Of a stretch of 64,000 nucleotides of DNA, positions 32,598 through 43,936 are shown in pieces. The DNA comes from Flaccisagitta enflata (taxonomy: Eukaryota; Chaetognatha; Sagittoidea; Aphragmophora). The stretch's first letter is position 1. Each line of letters opens with the position of its first letter. The stretch is taken from assembly GCA_965153355.1 (NCBI GenBank), contig OZ231126.1:65534001-65598000 (forward strand). The letters run 5' to 3'. The notes under the pieces are model-generated. The model ran no database searches. It was not told the DNA's origin and worked only from the letters and a program-made list of their open reading frames with translations. A program made the position numbers and the translations under genes.

Positions 32598-32850
32598 AAG
32601 TATCACGGGGTTACAATATTGTGGCGGACAGGTGGACAGAGGCAACCAACCCCCATCCACACCCCAACCCCAACCCCCACACACAAGCATCTAGACTGCT
32701 AGTTTTTTTCACTTGGACGGACAGACAAACCAACAGACCTATGGATGGAGTGACGGACAAAGCCTCTGATAGAGTCCAGAGTTGAAATGAGAAAGAGACT
32801 GTGCTGTCAGGATGCACAATCATTACCTGGGATATTTCAGAGTTCATATA

Positions 32851-33353
32851 CAGTCAGTCCCAATTCGGCATTCATCCATATGCTCGTATATCAACATATT
32901 TCGGCAAACCATAACTTTTCCCATCTGGGCATATTTCGATATATCGAAATATGTCTTACAAAAGTTTCATTTTTTCAGTTGTGTCGTTTGTGAGATCAGA
33001 ATCAATTCCATGTAGCTGTTTGTCTTGTTTACGGTCTTCAATGATTTTGACACCTAACTCTTGGAAGAAATTGATTTATGAATGCTGCATCATTCAATCA
33101 CATCATTAGATTTTGGTCATCCTTCTTTATTTTTGATCTCACCAATTGTATTAGCGTTGGGTATAAAAAGCCGAGTAAATAAGATCGGAGCTTGATAATC
33201 GCAGAAGTTCTTCCTTTTGAGTGACCGAACTAAAAGGGAAAGATGAGAGTCATATTTCGATATATCGAAATATGCCCAGATAAACCAAGTTGCGTTATCT
33301 CGTAATATGATGAGATATGGTCATATGGATGAATGCGGAATTGGGACTGACTG
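32851..33353. mobile_element. mariner/Tc1-type MITE with TA duplication
   Basis: Terminal inverted repeats CAGTCAGTCCCAATTCnGCA (over 30 bp) are flanked on both sides by TA (32849-32850, 33354-33355). The 503-bp body contains the 24-bp perfect palindrome centred on TCGATATATCGA twice, at 32930-32953 and 33251-33274. No transposase. Confidence 0.88.
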
Positions 33354-33394
33354 TATAGACTTCAACTTACTCGTTTTCTTCTTTTTTGGAAAAA

Positions 33395-33608
33395 TGCGGA
33401 AAATGCAAAAAAACACAAAAAGATTTAAAAAATCATAGCTCCAAAAATATCAATCGCACAGAATTCTGCTTGGCGTCATCTGAAAGAGGAGAATTAGCTT
33501 CTGCCCTCAAAACTTTCTCAAACGCTTCATAAAATAAAGGGAAATCCTTTTTTTTTTTCTGCAGGACTCAAAAAAACCAAAGGGACTTCGTCTCTTTGAC
33601 TTTTTTCC
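33395..33608 (+). mobile_element. family 3 element
   Basis: ATCATAGCTCCAAAAATATC, GCACAGAATTCTGCTTGGCG and CATCTGAAAGAGGAGAATTA modules shared with 33895 and 56823. The terminal hairpin is degraded here. Confidence 0.65.
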
Positions 33609-33675
33609 AAATATTGCACTCTTTTCTGTTAGGTAGGGCACGATTAGGATCAATGATCATTGGGAAAAATACAAA

Positions 33676-33878
33676 CAAGGCCAGAAACACGGCTACCCTA
33701 GTCGTGTGCCGGTGGGCAGGAACAGTGCTTGAGAAGGTTAACAGGGCATCTCGGCAGGAGCCATATCCTCAAAAAGCTTAAAAACGTTGAAAGAGTAAAA
33801 AGGGGACTGACTGACTAACGAACTGACCATCCGACCGACAGACCAACATAACGGGATGTAGTCATGTAGCATGCAACT
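33676..33878 (-). mobile_element. complete HINE-like element
   Basis: CAAGGCCAGAAACACGGCTA start, GTCGTGTGCCGGTGGGCAGG module, GACCGACAGACC tract and a weak hairpin (AGTCATGTAGCATGCAACT) before AAAAA. Confidence 0.7.
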
Positions 33879-33894
33879 AAAAATGCGATCGATC

Positions 33895-34170
33895 AGGAAT
33901 CTTGATCTTTGGAAAAAAATAGAAATGTGAAAAAATAAAAAAAAATTTAAAAAATCATAGCTCCAAAATTATCAATCGCACAGAATTCTACTTTGCGTCA
34001 TCTGAAAGAGGAGAATTAGCTCTTTCTTAGCTATTAATTTCATGCGTAGCACCATTCGAGCCCAAAAAATGACCAACTTTCTCAAACTCCCCATGAGAGA
34101 AAGGGAAATCCAAATAGCTCTGCAGGTCTCAAAAAGCCGAAGGAACTTCGTTTCTTCGACTTTTTCCAAA
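33895..34170 (+). mobile_element. family 3 element, longer copy
   Basis: Shares its whole body with the copy 500 bp upstream and ends TCAAAAAGCCGAAG…CTTCGACTTTTTCC. Confidence 0.7.
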
Positions 34171-34409
34171 TGATCCCCGCAAAGGTGCATCCATCTATAA
34201 TAACCGTTGATCATTCAATAAAAATTCGCATTTTGCAATCTCAATCAAAACAAACCTGTATGAAAGCATATTGAGTTGTCTGGTTGAGCTAAAACAATCA
34301 CTTTTATTTATTGTTGCAGACATCTTAAATATTGATTAGCACAAATGGCAAAAGATAATGAGTGTTTTTCATTTCCCTTTGAATGAAAGTTCTCTATTTA
34401 TGTGAAAAA

Positions 34410-34680
34410 CAAGGCCAAGTAGGCCAACGATGCATACTCTTTGAATGAACGTTTTTTATGAATGAACGTTTTTTATGAATGAATGTTTTTTTATGAATGA
34501 ATGTCATTTGTGAATGAATTAATGATTTAATGAATGTATTCCTAGATGTATGCTTCATTTAGTGGGTCAGAACCACTTTTCTGTTGAAAAAATGCTTGAT
34601 TTTGATGTTTTTAATGAATGCGTTACCAACCGACAGACCGACCGAAAGACCACGGACACAGCCTATGCGAGGACGCATCT
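34410..34680 (-). mobile_element. HINE-like element, GATGCG subfamily
   Basis: CAAGGCCAAGTAGGCCAACG-ATGC start, core of AATGAATG/AACGTTTTTTATG repeats, GACCGACCG tract, hairpin ATGCGAGGACGCAT. The sister copy is at 56371-56649. Confidence 0.8.
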
Positions 34681-34734
34681 AATAAGTATTATTGAATTTA
34701 ACAAGGCTGGATACACGGCTACCCGGCCTTGGTG

Positions 34735-35826
34735 ATTTAGGTGTTTGGGTGGTTTTAGAGGTGTCCGTGATGGTGATTTGGGGGTTTTGGGTGGTGGTTG
34801 GGTATATAACGCCTCTAGTATGCCAAAACCACCCATAGTGTTGGTGATTTAGGTGTTTGGATGGTTTTAGGGGTGTCGGTGATGGTGATTTGGGGGTTTT
34901 GGGTGGTGGTTGGGTATATAACGCCTCTAGTATGCCAAAACCACCCATAGTGTTGGTGATTTAGGTGTTTGGGTGGTCTAGGTGTTTGGGTGGTTTTAGG
35001 GGTGTCGGTGATGGTGATTTGGGGGTTTTGGGTGGTGGTTGGGTATATAACGCCTCTAGTATGCCAAAACCACCCATAGTGTTGGTGATTTAGGTGTTTG
35101 GGTGGTTTTAGGGGTGTCGGTGATGGTGATTTGGGGGTTTTGGGTGGTGGTTGGGTATATAACGCCTCTAGTATGCCAAAACCACCCATAGTGTTGGTGA
35201 TTTAGGTGTTTGGGTGGTTTTAGGGGTGTCGGTGATGGTGATTTGGGGGTTTTGGGTGGTGGTTGGGTATATAACGCCTCTAGTATGCCAAAACCACCCA
35301 TAGTGTTGGTGATTTAGGTGTTTGGGTGGTTTTAGGGGTGTCGGTGATGGTGATTTGGGGGTTTTGGGTGGTTGGTGGGTATATAACGCCTCTAGTATGC
35401 CAAAACCACCCATAGTGTTGGTGATTTAGGTGTTTGGGTGGTTTTAGGGGTGTCGGTGATGGTAATTTGGGGGTTTTGGGTGGTGGTTGGGTATATAACG
35501 CCTCTAGTATGCCAAAACCACCCATAGTGTTGGTGATTTAGGTGTTTGGGTGGTTTTAGGGGTGTCGGTGATGGTGATTTGGGGGTTTTGGGTGGTGGTT
35601 GGGTATATAACGCCTCTAGTATGCCAAAACCACCCATAGTGTTGGTGATTTAGGTGTTTGGGTGGTTTTAGGGGTGTCGGTGATGGTGATTTGGGGGTTT
35701 TGGGTGGTGGTTGGGTATATAACGCCTCTAGTATGCCAAAACCACCCATAGTGTTGGTGATTTAGGTGTTTGGGTGGTTTTAGGGGTGTCGGTGATGGTG
35801 ATTTGGGGGTTTTAGGGGGGTGGTTG
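34735..35826 (+). repeat. 112-bp satellite, first block
   Basis: Monomers are nearly identical with an exact 112-bp period. Each contains TATATAACGCC and an inverted pair in which CCAAAACCACCCA and TGGGTGGTTTTAGG can form a ~13-bp stem. All overlapping open frames on the minus strand are repeat artefacts. Confidence 0.98.
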
Positions 35827-35909
35827 GGTATAACCTTGGCGTCATAAAAAATGGCGGATTTTTAAAACCTATTTTAACCATCTTAATTCAAGAGAAACTA
35901 AGGAAAATC

Positions 35910-36722
35910 GGTGATGGTTGGAAAGCTCATCGAAAGATCTTTCATTTGAGTTGTGTCTGGACATAGTGGCTCAAACGGTTTAGAAATTACAGTGATTCAA
36001 AGAAAACCTCTATTTTTTTACCCTTACGGTGTGTCATTAACAAAAGTTTACTAATAATTTCATGATTACCAAAATGATAGAAGATTTTGTCCGATTGCCT
36101 TGAAATTTTCAGTGATGTCTAAATGGTGTGTCTACCGATAGCGGTTCAATTTTTGTGAGAATCGGCAATTTTTTTCTATGGTTTTTGCATGTTCCTTTAC
36201 TAACCCTCATCCAAATTCTTGAAAAATGATGCAATTTCAAAAAAAACTTGTTTATTTCTGAATTATTTGATCTCATGCCCAGTTTACTTCTTTGGGAGAG
36301 GGCCCTAAGTATAGGTCTTTGAAAGCACTCTAAAACTGTCAAAGATTTTTCACAATTTTAACCATATCTTCATAAACAAAACGCTTAATAAAATCCAATC
36401 ACTGATTCTTTCAAATCACAGTTTTGCAAACCAACATTAAAATCTTTTGCATGGTGAAAATGATAGTAAAAGTTGTCCGATTTAGATGAAGGAGCTGTTA
36501 AAGGAAGGTATACTGAACCACCATATCAAATCTTATCTTAATCGGATAAGGTTAAGTATGGTTTTTAAGAGTTTATGTCTAAGTTATGATCGCTGACACA
36601 CCGTAAGGGTGAAAAAAGAGAAGGGTTTTTCAAATTGATGTAGCTTCTAAACCATTTGAGCGACAATGTTGAGACACGACTCATATGAAAGATCTTTCAA
36701 AGAGCTTTATATAACCTCAACA
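35910..36722. mobile_element. inverted-repeat element inserted in satellite
   Basis: Arms of about 130 bp: GAAAGATCTTTCATTTGAGT … CCCTTACGGTGTGTCA at 35925-36035 mirrors 36590-36722. Satellite sequence resumes after TATATAACC, suggesting insertion at the monomer's TATATAA. Confidence 0.7.
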
Positions 36723-37166
36723 AAACCACCCATAGTTTTGAAATTAAGTTTGTTTAATAGTGTTGATAATTTGGGGGTTTTGGGTGGTGTGGGTATATAA
36801 CTTCGCTAGCATGCCAAAATCACCCATAGTGTTGGTTAGGGCGGCTACCTGAAGGGTGAATTTGGCTCAAAATTTGAATTTCCTCCGCCATCTAACCATA
36901 CATGGGTATATAACTTCGCTAGCATGCCAAAACCACCCATTGTGTTGGTGGTTTAGGTTTTTGGGTGGTGTTTGGGGTGTCAGTGATGGTGATTTGGGGT
37001 TTTGGGTGGTGGTTATGAACTTGGGACCAACCGACAGACACATCGGGTTATAGAGTCGCGTGCACGCCACCAAAAAGTAACAACTACATATGGCAGTTCA
37101 CAGATCATTTTTTCTTTGCTTGACCCAGATAGTTACATGTTAATCTATGCACCTTTGAGATTTTTT

Positions 37167-37205
37167 AGTTGCGGACACGCAACTCTATAAGAGGCTTTGT
37201 CCGTC
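37167..37205 (+). mobile_element. HINE hairpin end facing the second satellite block
   Basis: TTTTTT then AGTTGCGGACACGCAACT (37167-37184), CTATAAGAGGCTTTGTCCGTCC, immediately followed by 112-bp monomers. The stem pairs are GTTGCG/CGCAAC instead of GTCGCG/CGCGAC. Confidence 0.8.
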
Positions 37206-40200
37206 CATAGTATTGATGATTTAGGTGTTTGGGTGGTTTTAGGGTGTCGGTGATGGTAATTTAAAGGGGTTTGGGTGGTGGTTGGGTATCTCAACGCCTC
37301 TGGTATGCAAAACCACCCATAGTGTTGGTGATTTAGGTGTTTGGGTGGTTTTTAGGGTGTCGGTGATGGTGATTTGGGGGTTTTGAATTGGTGGTTGGTG
37401 TATAACGCCTCTGTGTGCAAAACCACCCCATAGTGTTGATTTAGGTGTTTGGGTGGTTTTAGGGGTGTCGGTGATGGTGATTTGGGTGATTTTGGGGTTT
37501 TGGGTGGTGGTTGGGTGTATAACGCCGCTAGTATGCCAAAATCACCCATAGTGTTGGTGATTTAGGTATTTGGGTGGTTTTAGGGGTGTCGGTGATGGTG
37601 ATTTGGGGGTTTTGGGGGGTGGTTGGGTATATAACGCCTCTAGCATGCCAAAACCACCCATAGTGTTGGTGATTGAGGTATTTAGGTGGTTTTTAGGGGT
37701 GTCGGTGATGGTGATTTGGGGGTTTTGTATGGTGGTTGGGTATATAGCGCCTCTGGTATGCTAAAACCACCCATAGTGTTGGTGATTTAGGTGTTTGGTG
37801 GTTTAGGGGTGTCGGTGATGATTTGGGGGTCATGGATGGTGGTTGGGTATGTGCGCCTCTGGTATGCCAAAACCACCCATAGTGTTGGTGATTTAGGTGT
37901 TTGGGTGGTTTTAAGAATTTATCATTGATGGTGATTTGGAGGTTTGTGATTTAGTTATACTCTGCTTAGCCTCTAGTTATGCCAAAACCACCCATAGTGT
38001 TGGTGATTTAGGTGTTTGGGTGGTTTTAGGGGTGTCGGTGATGGTGATTTGGGGGTTTTGGGTGGTGGTTGGTATATAACGCCTCTAGTATACAAAACCA
38101 CCCATAGTGATGTGATTTAAGGTGTTTGGGTGGTTTTAGGTGTCGGTGATGGTGATTTGGGGTTTTTTGGTGGTTGGTTATATATATTTCTGCCTCTAGT
38201 ATAAAACCACATAGTGTTGGTGATTTAGGTGTTTGGGTGGTTTTAGGGGTGTCGGTGATGGTGATTTGGGGGTTTTGTGGTGGTTGGTATATAACGCCTC
38301 TATTGCCAAAACCACCCCATGATAAATGGTGATTTAGGTGTTTGGTGGTTTTTAGGGTGTGTCGGTGATGGTGATTTGGGGTTTTTGGTGGTGGTGGTGG
38401 GTATATAACGCCTCTAGTATGCCAAAACACATAGTGTTGGTGATTTAGGTGCTTGGGTGGTTTAGGGGTGTCGGTGTGATGGTAATTTGGGGGTTTTGGG
38501 TGGTGGTTGGGTATATAACGCCTCTAGTATGCCAAAACCACCCATATGTTGGTGATTTAGGTGTTTGGGTGGTTTTAGGGGTGTCGGTGATGGTGATTTG
38601 GGGGTTTTGGGTGGTGGTTGGGTATATAACGCCTCTAGTATGCCAAAACCACCCATAGTGTTGATTTAGGGTTTGGGTGGTTTTAGGGGTGTCGGTGATG
38701 GTGATTTGGGGGTTTGGGTGGTGGTTGGGTATATAACGCCTCTAGTATGCCAAAACCACTCATAGTGTTGGTGATTTAGGTGTTTGGGTGGTTTAGGGTG
38801 TGGTGATGATTTGGGGGTTTGGGTGGTGGTTGGGTATATAACGCCTCTAGTATGCCAAAACCACCCATAGTGTTGGTGATTTAGGTGTTTGGGTGGTTTT
38901 AGGGGTGTCGGTGATGGTGATTTGGGGGTTTTGGGTGGTGGTTGGGTATATAACGCCTCTAGTATGCCAAAACCACCCATAGTAAGTTGGTGATTTAGGT
39001 GTTTGGGTGGTATTAGGGGTGTCAGTGATAGTGATTTGGGGTTTTGGGTGGTGGTTGGGTATATAACGCCTCTGGTATGCCAAAACCACCCATAGTGTTG
39101 TGATTTAGGTGTTTGGGTGTTTTAGGGTGTCGGTGATGGTGATTTGGGGGTTTTGGTGGTGGTTGGGTATATAACGCCTCTAGTATGCCAAAACCTGCCA
39201 TAGTGTTGGTGATTTAGGTGTTTGGGTGGTTTTAGGTGTCGTGGTGATGGTGATTTGGGGTTTTGGGTGGTGGTTGGGTATATAACGCCTCTAGTATGCC
39301 AAAACCACCCATAGTGTTGGTGATTTAGGTGTTTGGGTGGTTTTAGGGGTGTCGGTGATGGTGATTTGGGGGTTTTGGGTGGTGGTTGGGTATATAACGC
39401 CTCTAGTATGCCAAAACCACCCATAGTGTTGGTGATTTAGGTGTTTGGGTGGTTTTAGGGGTGTCGGTGATGGTGATTTGGGGTTTTGGGTGGTGGTTGC
39501 GTATATAACGCCTCTGGTATGCAAAACCACCCATAGTGTTGGTGATTTAGGTGTTGGGGTGGTTTTAGGGTGTCTGTGATGGTGATTTGGGGGTTTTGGG
39601 TGGTGGTTGGGTATATACGCCTCTAATATGCCAAAACCACCCATAGTGTTGGTGATTTAGGTGTGTGGGTGGTTTTAGGGGTGTAGGTGATGGTGATTTG
39701 GGGGTTTTGGGTGGTGGTTGGGTATATAACGCCTCTAGTATGCCAAATCCACCCATAGTGTTGGTGATTTAGGTGTTTGGGTGGTTTTAGGGGTGTCGGT
39801 GATGGTGATTTGGGGGTTTTAGGGGGATGGTTGGGTATATAACGCCTCTAGCATGCCAAAACCACCCATAGTGTTGGTGATTTAGGTGTTTGGGTGGTTT
39901 TAGGGGTGTCGGTGATGGTGATTTGGGGGTTTTGGGTGGTGGTTGGGTATATAACGCCTCTAGTATGCCAAAACCACCCATAGTGTTGGTGATTTAGGTG
40001 TTTGGGTGGTTTTATATCGGTGATGGTGATTTGGGGGTTTTGGGTGGTGGTTGGGTATATAACGCCTCTAGTATGCCAAAACCACCCATAGTGTTGGTGA
40101 TTTAGGTGTTTGGGTGGTTTTAGGGGTGTCGGTGATGGTGATTTGGGGGTTTTGGGTGGTGGTTGGGTATATAACGCCTCTAGTATGCCAAAACCACCCA

Positions 40201-40430
40201 TAGTGTTGGTGATTTAGGTGTTTGGGTGGTTTTAGGGGTGTCGGTGATGGTGATTTGGGGGTTTTGGGTGGTGGTTGGGTATATAACGCCTCTAGTATGC
40301 CAAAACCACCCATAGTGTTGGTGATTTAGGTGTTTGGGTGGTTTTAGGGGTGTCGGTGATGGTGATTTAGGGGTTTTGGTTGGTGGTTGGGTATATAACG
40401 CCTCTAGTATGCCAAAACCACCCATAGTGT
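37206..40430 (+). repeat. 112-bp satellite, second block
   Basis: About 29 monomers. Those at 37200-39800 are diverged and length-variable, while 39800-40420 are almost identical, so homogenisation is recent at the right end. Immediately followed by a HINE fragment, CCAGTCGCGTGCGGGTGGGC (40433-40460). Confidence 0.97.
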
Positions 40431-40479
40431 ACCCCAGTCGCGTGCGGGTGGGCAGGGGCCGTATTTGAGGTCACTTGAT

Positions 40480-40654
40480 CAGAAAGAAAAAGAGAGAGAT
40501 TTGCGCGCACGATTTTAATCGTCAGTCAAGAATGAAAAGCAACAGGACGTTTCTCAGGCCAGAGAAAGGAATGACCTTCGATACCGGTAAATGCATAACA
40601 AACGAAATAATGAGAATAAGATCGCGGTCACGCATATCGATAGGATTCAGGACT
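40480..40654 (+). repeat. left copy of 175-bp direct repeat
   Basis: CAGAAAGAAAAAGAGAGAGA … GGATTCAGGACT, matching 41918-42093 with essentially one indel. Confidence 0.95.
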
Positions 40655-40853
40655 CCCCCTCTGCCAAAAAATAGTTTCTAAGAGAAAGTATTTTGAGAAA
40701 TATCGAAAAGAAAACAATAGATAAAGTGACCAAGTTCGCATGAAATAAGAAAAAAAAAAGAACCAGTGGAAAACAGGATGTTGTGAACAAAAACCACAAT
40801 ATTGCGACTAAAGAGTCACACGGTGTTAAATGTAGTGGTAATCAAAAATAAAC

Positions 40854-41243
40854 TTATACACACAAGAAAATGGCACTATGATATTTAAGCTTCTTGATGC
40901 AGAGATCCATCAGTATTCCCTTCAGCGTCGCAACAACGCCCGTCACTCCTTCCATTTCCCTTCCGTAATGATGCGGCCATGGACACAACATCATTGGTGA
41001 ATCAATAGCACTCCCAAATTTGACGATGCTGCCAATCATCTCAGCCATGGCCCGCCCATCCATGGCAATCCGGCAACCGAAGCAGTGATAAGCATACGTC
41101 GATCCGGAAAAAAGTGTTATCAAACACAGAGATGAAATGGAAGATGCACTTGTAACACACGGAATGAGGATGATAAGAGGAAGAAGAGTGATGAAAGAGA
41201 AGATGGCACACATGCGGATGAAAATACCGCAGGTGGCATTCAT
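40854..41243 (-). CDS. 129-aa secreted or membrane protein candidate
   Basis: ATG at 41243. Residues 10-30 form a strongly hydrophobic segment (CAIFSFITLLPLIILIPCVTS) typical of a signal peptide, followed by a Cys-containing region (AYHCFGCR … MMLCPWPHH) and a short C-terminal tail with two more Cys. It lies entirely between the two 175-bp direct repeats. No family is recognised with confidence; the spacing does not clearly fit Ly6 or other common cysteine folds. It could be one exon of a longer gene. Confidence 0.35.
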   Translation of the reverse strand: MNATCGIFIRMCAIFSFITLLPLIILIPCVTSASSISSLCLITLFSGSTYAYHCFGCRIAMDGRAMAEMIGSIVKFGSAIDSPMMLCPWPHHYGREMEGVTGVVATLKGILMDLCIKKLKYHSAIFLCV

Positions 41244-41389
41244 GCCGCAGATGGCAATGGGTGAATGTATCGCCGCTCATTAGTATTTCTATAGAGAGAG
41301 GAAAAAAGAAGATCCCGTTCAAAGCCGTACTTGATGATCCGTCGGTCGTGATCGTAGATTTTGTCGCTCCTAGCGCTGATCTGGCGATC

Positions 41390-41520
41390 CTGGCGCTCTG
41401 ACAGCTGTCCCGGCGCGGCGCTCTGTCAGCAGTCCCGGTGTCCCGGCGCTCTGTTGGCTGTCCCGGCGTTTCCGGCGCTGTCCGGCGCAGTCCGGCGCTG
41501 TTCGGCGCTGTCCCAGCTAT
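41390..41520 (+). repeat. GC-rich short tandem repeat (GTCCGGCGCT)
   Basis: About ten imperfect copies of CTGTCCCGGCGCT/GTCCGGCGCAG. The frames through it are artefacts. Confidence 0.8.
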
Positions 41521-41757
41521 CCAGACGCTCAGAGCGCTCCAACCAGTACGCTCACTTGACCGCGTCTCAAGTCCAACGCAATTGAAAGTAGATCGAGTTT
41601 TTTTTTCCAATCCAAAAGAGATGACTGAGAGGCGAAAGAATGATGAGGTCTTTAGTCTTTATCGCAGGAAAGTTAGCAAAACGATTGTTTTTGGCAAACA
41701 GTGTGAGACGAAGACAAAGAGAACGTGTATGTATTCATAAGATGAATGAATTAAAAG

Positions 41758-41973
41758 ATGGAAATCGCAGAAGCTTACGAGGACATGATGACAGTCCAAG
41801 GATTCAAGACGATGGCAAAGACGATTTTGATGGTAAAGTTAGTGGTAGGTGTCGAGTGGAAACCAGCAGCATGGGAACAATGCCACCAGCTTCCACCAAG
41901 TAGCGAATTGAACTCGCCAGAAAGAAAAAGAGAGAGATTTGCGCGCACGATTTTAATCGTCAGTCAAGAATGA
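41758..41973 (+). CDS. possible exon or ORF between direct repeats
   Basis: ATG-started 71-codon frame (MEIAEAYEDMMTVQGFKTMA…). An overlapping frame (to 41903) is also open, and the C-terminal third runs into the right direct repeat. Composition is non-repetitive up to 41917. I cannot tell which frame, if either, is used. Confidence 0.18.
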   Translation: MEIAEAYEDMMTVQGFKTMAKTILMVKLVVGVEWKPAAWEQCHQLPPSSELNSPERKRERFARTILIVSQE

Positions 41974-42093
41974 AAAGCAACAGGACGTTTCTCAGGCCAG
42001 AGAAAGGAATGACCTTCGATACCGGTAAAATGCATAACAAACGAAATAATGAGAATAAGATCGCGGTCACGCATATCGATAGGATTCAGGACT
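41918..42093 (+). repeat. right copy of 175-bp direct repeat
   Basis: Near-identical to 40480-40654. The pair encloses 1.26 kb. Confidence 0.95.
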
Positions 42094-42231
42094 ACAGGAT
42101 TTTGCTGAATTCTTGGAAATCTGAGGAAACTTCAAGGCCAAAACAAAAACGGAAGATGAAGGAATTTTGAAAAAAGGAAAACGGTACCCGTTGCCCCCAT
42201 GTGAGTGTATGTGGATGTGTGAGGGTGAGAG

Positions 42232-42950
42232 GGGCAGCGGCCCCGAAGGGGCCGATGACCTATGCTTAGTAAGTTTGAAGATTCTTGACTGGAATTTGAA
42301 GTTCAATGCTGGGATGAGCCTTGCGGCTTTGATTTGAGCCTTGAGGCTTTGATTTGAGTCTTGAGGCTGTTATTTGAGCCTTGAGGCTGTTATTTGAGCC
42401 TCATGACTGATTTGAGCCTCGTGGCTGGGATCTGAGCCTTGAGGCTGGGGTTTGAGCCATAGATTTGTGATTTGAGCCTCAGGGCTGCAATGTGAGCCTC
42501 GAGGCTGGAATTTGAGCTTCAAGACTGGGATTTGAGCCTTTAGACTGAGATTTGGTCCTGAAGATTGAGAATTTGAGCCTGCAGGCTGGAATTTGAGCCT
42601 AGAGGCTGGGATTTGAGCCTCGAGACTGGGATTTGAGCCTCGAGACTGGGATTTGGGCCTCAAGGCTGGGATTTGAGTCTTGAGGTTGGCATTTGAGCCT
42701 CAAGGCTGGGATTTGAGCCTCAAGGCTAGGATTTGAGCCTCAAGGCTTGGATTTGAGCCTTGACGCTGAGATTTGAGCTTCCAGGCTGGAATTTGGGCCT
42801 TGAAGTAAGAATTTGGACCTTGAGACTAGGATTTCGGCCTCACAACTGGGATATGAGCTTCAAAGGGGGTGGACGGACGGAGGAGAAGGAGGAGGAGAAA
42901 TTTCTCCTGTGTGAAAGCATAGGTCATCGGTCCCTTTGGGGCCGCTGCCC
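42232..42950. mobile_element. family 2 element, copy C
   Basis: GGGCAGCGGCCCCGAAGGGG start and GGGGCCGCTGCCC end, with the core array of the ~20-bp unit GAGGCTGGGATTTGAGCCTC (about 28 diverged copies). More diverged than copy B. Confidence 0.88.
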
Positions 42951-42959
42951 AAAAAAAAG

Positions 42960-43075
42960 TAAAGTGTGACGGATGGACCGACGGACCGACGGATGGACCG
43001 ACGGACCGACGGATGGACCGACGGACCGACGGACGGACCGAAAAAGCAGGGTGTAGAGTCGCGTAGCACACGCCT
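42960..43075 (-). mobile_element. HINE-like hairpin half abutting family 2 copy C
   Basis: GTGACGGATGGACCGACGGA tract, AAAGCAGGGTGTAG and an imperfect hairpin AGTCGCGTAGCACACGCCT before AAAAA. The far end is missing; it starts 10 bp after the family 2 element. Confidence 0.65.
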
Positions 43076-43169
43076 AAAAACTGTACAGCCTCTTTTCAGA
43101 GATCCGATGTTTTCTGCAATATGGGACGAGTCATTCAATGATATGATTAGCGGTCCCCTTAACTAACCT

Positions 43170-43326
43170 CGAGAAACTCAATACACGGCAATCCAGTCGC
43201 GGATGGTTGGGCAGGAGCAGTAATGCGAAAAACGCTCAAAATTCAAAAATGTGACAGACCTACCGACCGATCTACCAACCTACCAACCTACCAACTGAGA
43301 CGGCAAGGTGTAGCGTGTCCGCGACT
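43170..43326 (-). mobile_element. HINE-like element
   Basis: ATACACGGCAATCCAGTCGC start, GGTTGGGCAGGAGCAG module, ACCGACC/CTACCAACC tract, end GTGTCCGCGACTAAAAA. Confidence 0.7.
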
Positions 43327-43799
43327 AAAAATCTGATCCCCAAAGCTATGAATACAGGGGCTCGGCCTCATGGCGCAGATGCTTTGATAGTGCATATTTA
43401 GTCCAAATGATGGAAATTTGCACAGAGTATTACTGGGTATCAGCTCTTCGGAGTCGCTGCCCAAAAAGACTGGAAAATTGTGGAAAAGCAAAGGGAATGA
43501 AGGAATGGGCGTCGCAACTCGGCTCAGATGAGTCCAGCCTCCGGCAATTGAGTGAATAAAAAAAGAACTGATCGTACTATCTCGCGCGGTCTTCCTCAAC
43601 ATTCATGAGACTTAAATATGCAAATTTGACTTTGACATGTAAATATCTCTTCACATTGACAGTTTGCAATTCCAACGGCGGAATTTTTTTTTAAGAGGGA
43701 GAATTTACATTTGCAGACTCTGTAATGAGTTAGAAACTGCAGAAACGGTAAAATGGTAAAAATGACTAGGTCTTTACACATTATACACAAGCACCAAAC

Positions 43800-43936
43800 A
43801 GGACAAAAGTCGCGGACGGTTGAGCAGGGGCGGAACTGCAAAACAACCATATTTCACACTTACAATGACCTAAGACACTACAAAACTGTGACGGACGGAC
43901 GGACTGACAGATAGAAAGGTGTGCGTATCCGCGACA
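43800..43936 (-). mobile_element. degraded HINE-like element
   Basis: GTCGCGGACGGTTGAGCAGG start, GACGGACGGACGGAC tract, end GTATCCGCGAC. The outer CAAGGCC end is eroded. Confidence 0.6.

Larger units (their letters stand above)
34702..37071 (-). mobile_element. HINE-like element whose core is the 112-bp satellite
   Basis: Starts CAAGGCTGGATACACGGCTA-CC. Then about ten 112-bp monomers follow (34735-35826), interrupted by an inverted-repeat element, with a few more fragments after it. It ends GACCAACCGACAGACACATC and a damaged hairpin AGTCGCGTGCACGCCAC before AAAAAG. Confidence 0.65.

Noticed and set aside
34679-40425. Many identical 81-aa ORFs spaced 112 bp apart
   Set aside because: They are one satellite monomer read repeatedly. 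112 is not a multiple of 3, so the frame rotates and ends after two units.
34735-40430. Telomere-like GGGGGTTTTGGG tracts
   Set aside because: They occur once per 112-bp monomer in a complex unit, not as a short telomeric repeat, and the locus is internal.
41041-41610. 189-codon minus ORF
   Set aside because: It starts at a non-ATG codon, runs through a GC-rich short repeat, and overlaps the more plausible signal-peptide ORF in another frame.
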